Positions 5,097-5,585 of a stretch of 5,585 nucleotides of DNA are shown here, in pieces. The stretch's first letter is position 1. Each line of letters opens with the position of its first letter. The DNA is from Gemmatimonadota bacterium (GTDB lineage: Bacteria > Gemmatimonadota > Gemmatimonadetes > Gemmatimonadales > GWC2-71-9), in NCBI GenBank assembly GCA_003220985.1, contig QHTY01000005.1, forward strand, positions 1-5,585. Reading direction: 5' to 3'. The notes beneath the pieces are model-generated. The model had not been told where the DNA came from, ran no database searches, and saw only the letters and a list, made by a program, of their open reading frames with translations. A program made the translations under genes and the position numbers.

Positions 5097-5585
5097 CTAC
5101 GGCCGACGACCTCCTAAGGTCCGGAGCTGCGCGCCTGAAGGTACGACGAGCCGCGGCGCGATCGGGTATGCAGCGCCGACCGATGGCCGAGGGGCTGGCG
5201 GCGGAGGAGGGAACGACGGCTCGAATCGCCGCCGCCCTCCGTGCACGATCAGCGGCACGTAGTAGGGAACGTAGACTGGAGCAGCCTGTTGGTAGGCCGC
5301 CTGTTGCACAGGAGCGGGGGCGGGCGCGCTCGTGATCGAGACGCTGCCGCTGTTCACGCCGCAGAACGAATTCGTGAGCAATGCGTTCGAGCAGTCGACC
5401 GCGTTCGTTGGCGAGGCGGTGGGAGCGGCCGCGACATCTGTCCCATGGCGGACGCAGCTGAGGCAGACTGTTGGCGCGAGCGGTTGACGACCCGCCACCA
5501 TCGTACCGCCTCTCAGGTATTCCACCACGCCGTAGTCGTAGGGACGGCCGTCCGTGACGCGATCGGCGATGTCGAGCAACGCGCC
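5097..5585 (-). CDS. C-terminal part of a proline-rich protein of unknown function (5' end outside window)
   Basis: The - strand frame is open from the window edge to a TAG at 5099-5097, giving 163 visible residues. A TTG at 5579 could be a start, but the frame continues upstream, so the gene is taken as partial. I do not recognise a family. Visible residues 1-40 look like part of a folded domain (DYGVVEYLRGG). Four cysteines follow, including CLSC at 41-44 and single Cys at 65 and 75, in a Ser/Thr/Ala-rich stretch. Then come low-complexity segments: APAPAPVQQ and YQQ repeats, a Tyr/Val-rich patch (PVYVPYYVPLIV), a run of prolines and an Arg-rich end. Such tails suggest an exported or surface protein, which is a guess. 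No + strand frame competes over this interval. It converges on ssrA across the shared terminator hairpin. Confidence 0.6.
   Translation of the reverse strand, partial: GALLDIADRVTDGRPYDYGVVEYLRGGTMVAGRQPLAPTVCLSCVRHGTDVAAAPTASPTNAVDCSNALLTNSFCGVNSGSVSITSAPAPAPVQQAAYQQAAPVYVPYYVPLIVHGGRRRFEPSFPPPPPAPRPSVGAAYPIAPRLVVPSGAQLRTLGGRRP

Noticed and set aside
1..5585. CRISPR array, insertion sequence, attachment site or defence genes
   Set aside because: No spaced direct repeats, transposase motifs or integrase genes are seen. Although ssrA is a known integration target, no second 3'-end copy of it appears in the window.

Overview
The window is about 5.6 kb of GC-rich, densely packed bacterial chromosome. 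The mix is housekeeping plus regulatory: a PtsN-type PTS IIA protein, a DusB-type tRNA dihydrouridine synthase, LarB, a membrane diguanylate cyclase, and the tmRNA gene ssrA with its own promoter and terminator. The high GC, many 4-base gene overlaps, scarcity of Shine-Dalgarno sites and a tmRNA without an encoded CCA suggest a soil-type bacterium such as Gemmatimonadota. That placement is an inference from style, not from a search.

Layout: (1) Positions 1-425 hold the C-terminal end of a membrane protein with a TPR-like tail on the + strand. (2) A PTS IIA-domain gene lies convergent to it on the - strand (422-874), and the two stop codons share one CTAG. (3) A short divergent promoter region (about 875-936) separates the IIA gene from the main operon. 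(4) The + strand operon (937-4631) is dus, larB, a GAF-GGDEF gene and a small three-helix membrane protein. Every junction overlaps: GTGA at dus/larB and at GGDEF/membrane protein, and a longer overlap at larB/GGDEF. (5) The -35 box of an ssrA promoter overlaps the operon's last stop codon. The tmRNA (4668-5021) has a G3-U70 pair, visible pseudoknots and a tag reading frame encoding ANSELALAA. (6) A strong inverted repeat (about 5025-5070) follows as terminator. (7) The end of a proline-rich protein of unknown function converges from the right on the - strand and runs off the window.

How the genes relate: the operon is probably co-transcribed and translationally coupled. It joins tRNA modification, the first step of nickel-pincer cofactor synthesis, c-di-GMP signalling and an unknown membrane protein. 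These do not form one obvious pathway, so the grouping may reflect shared expression only. I found no clear new defence, mobile or CRISPR-like system. The least explained parts are the small membrane protein (4077-4631), the partial proline-rich protein (5097-5585) and the placement of larB away from larC/larE.
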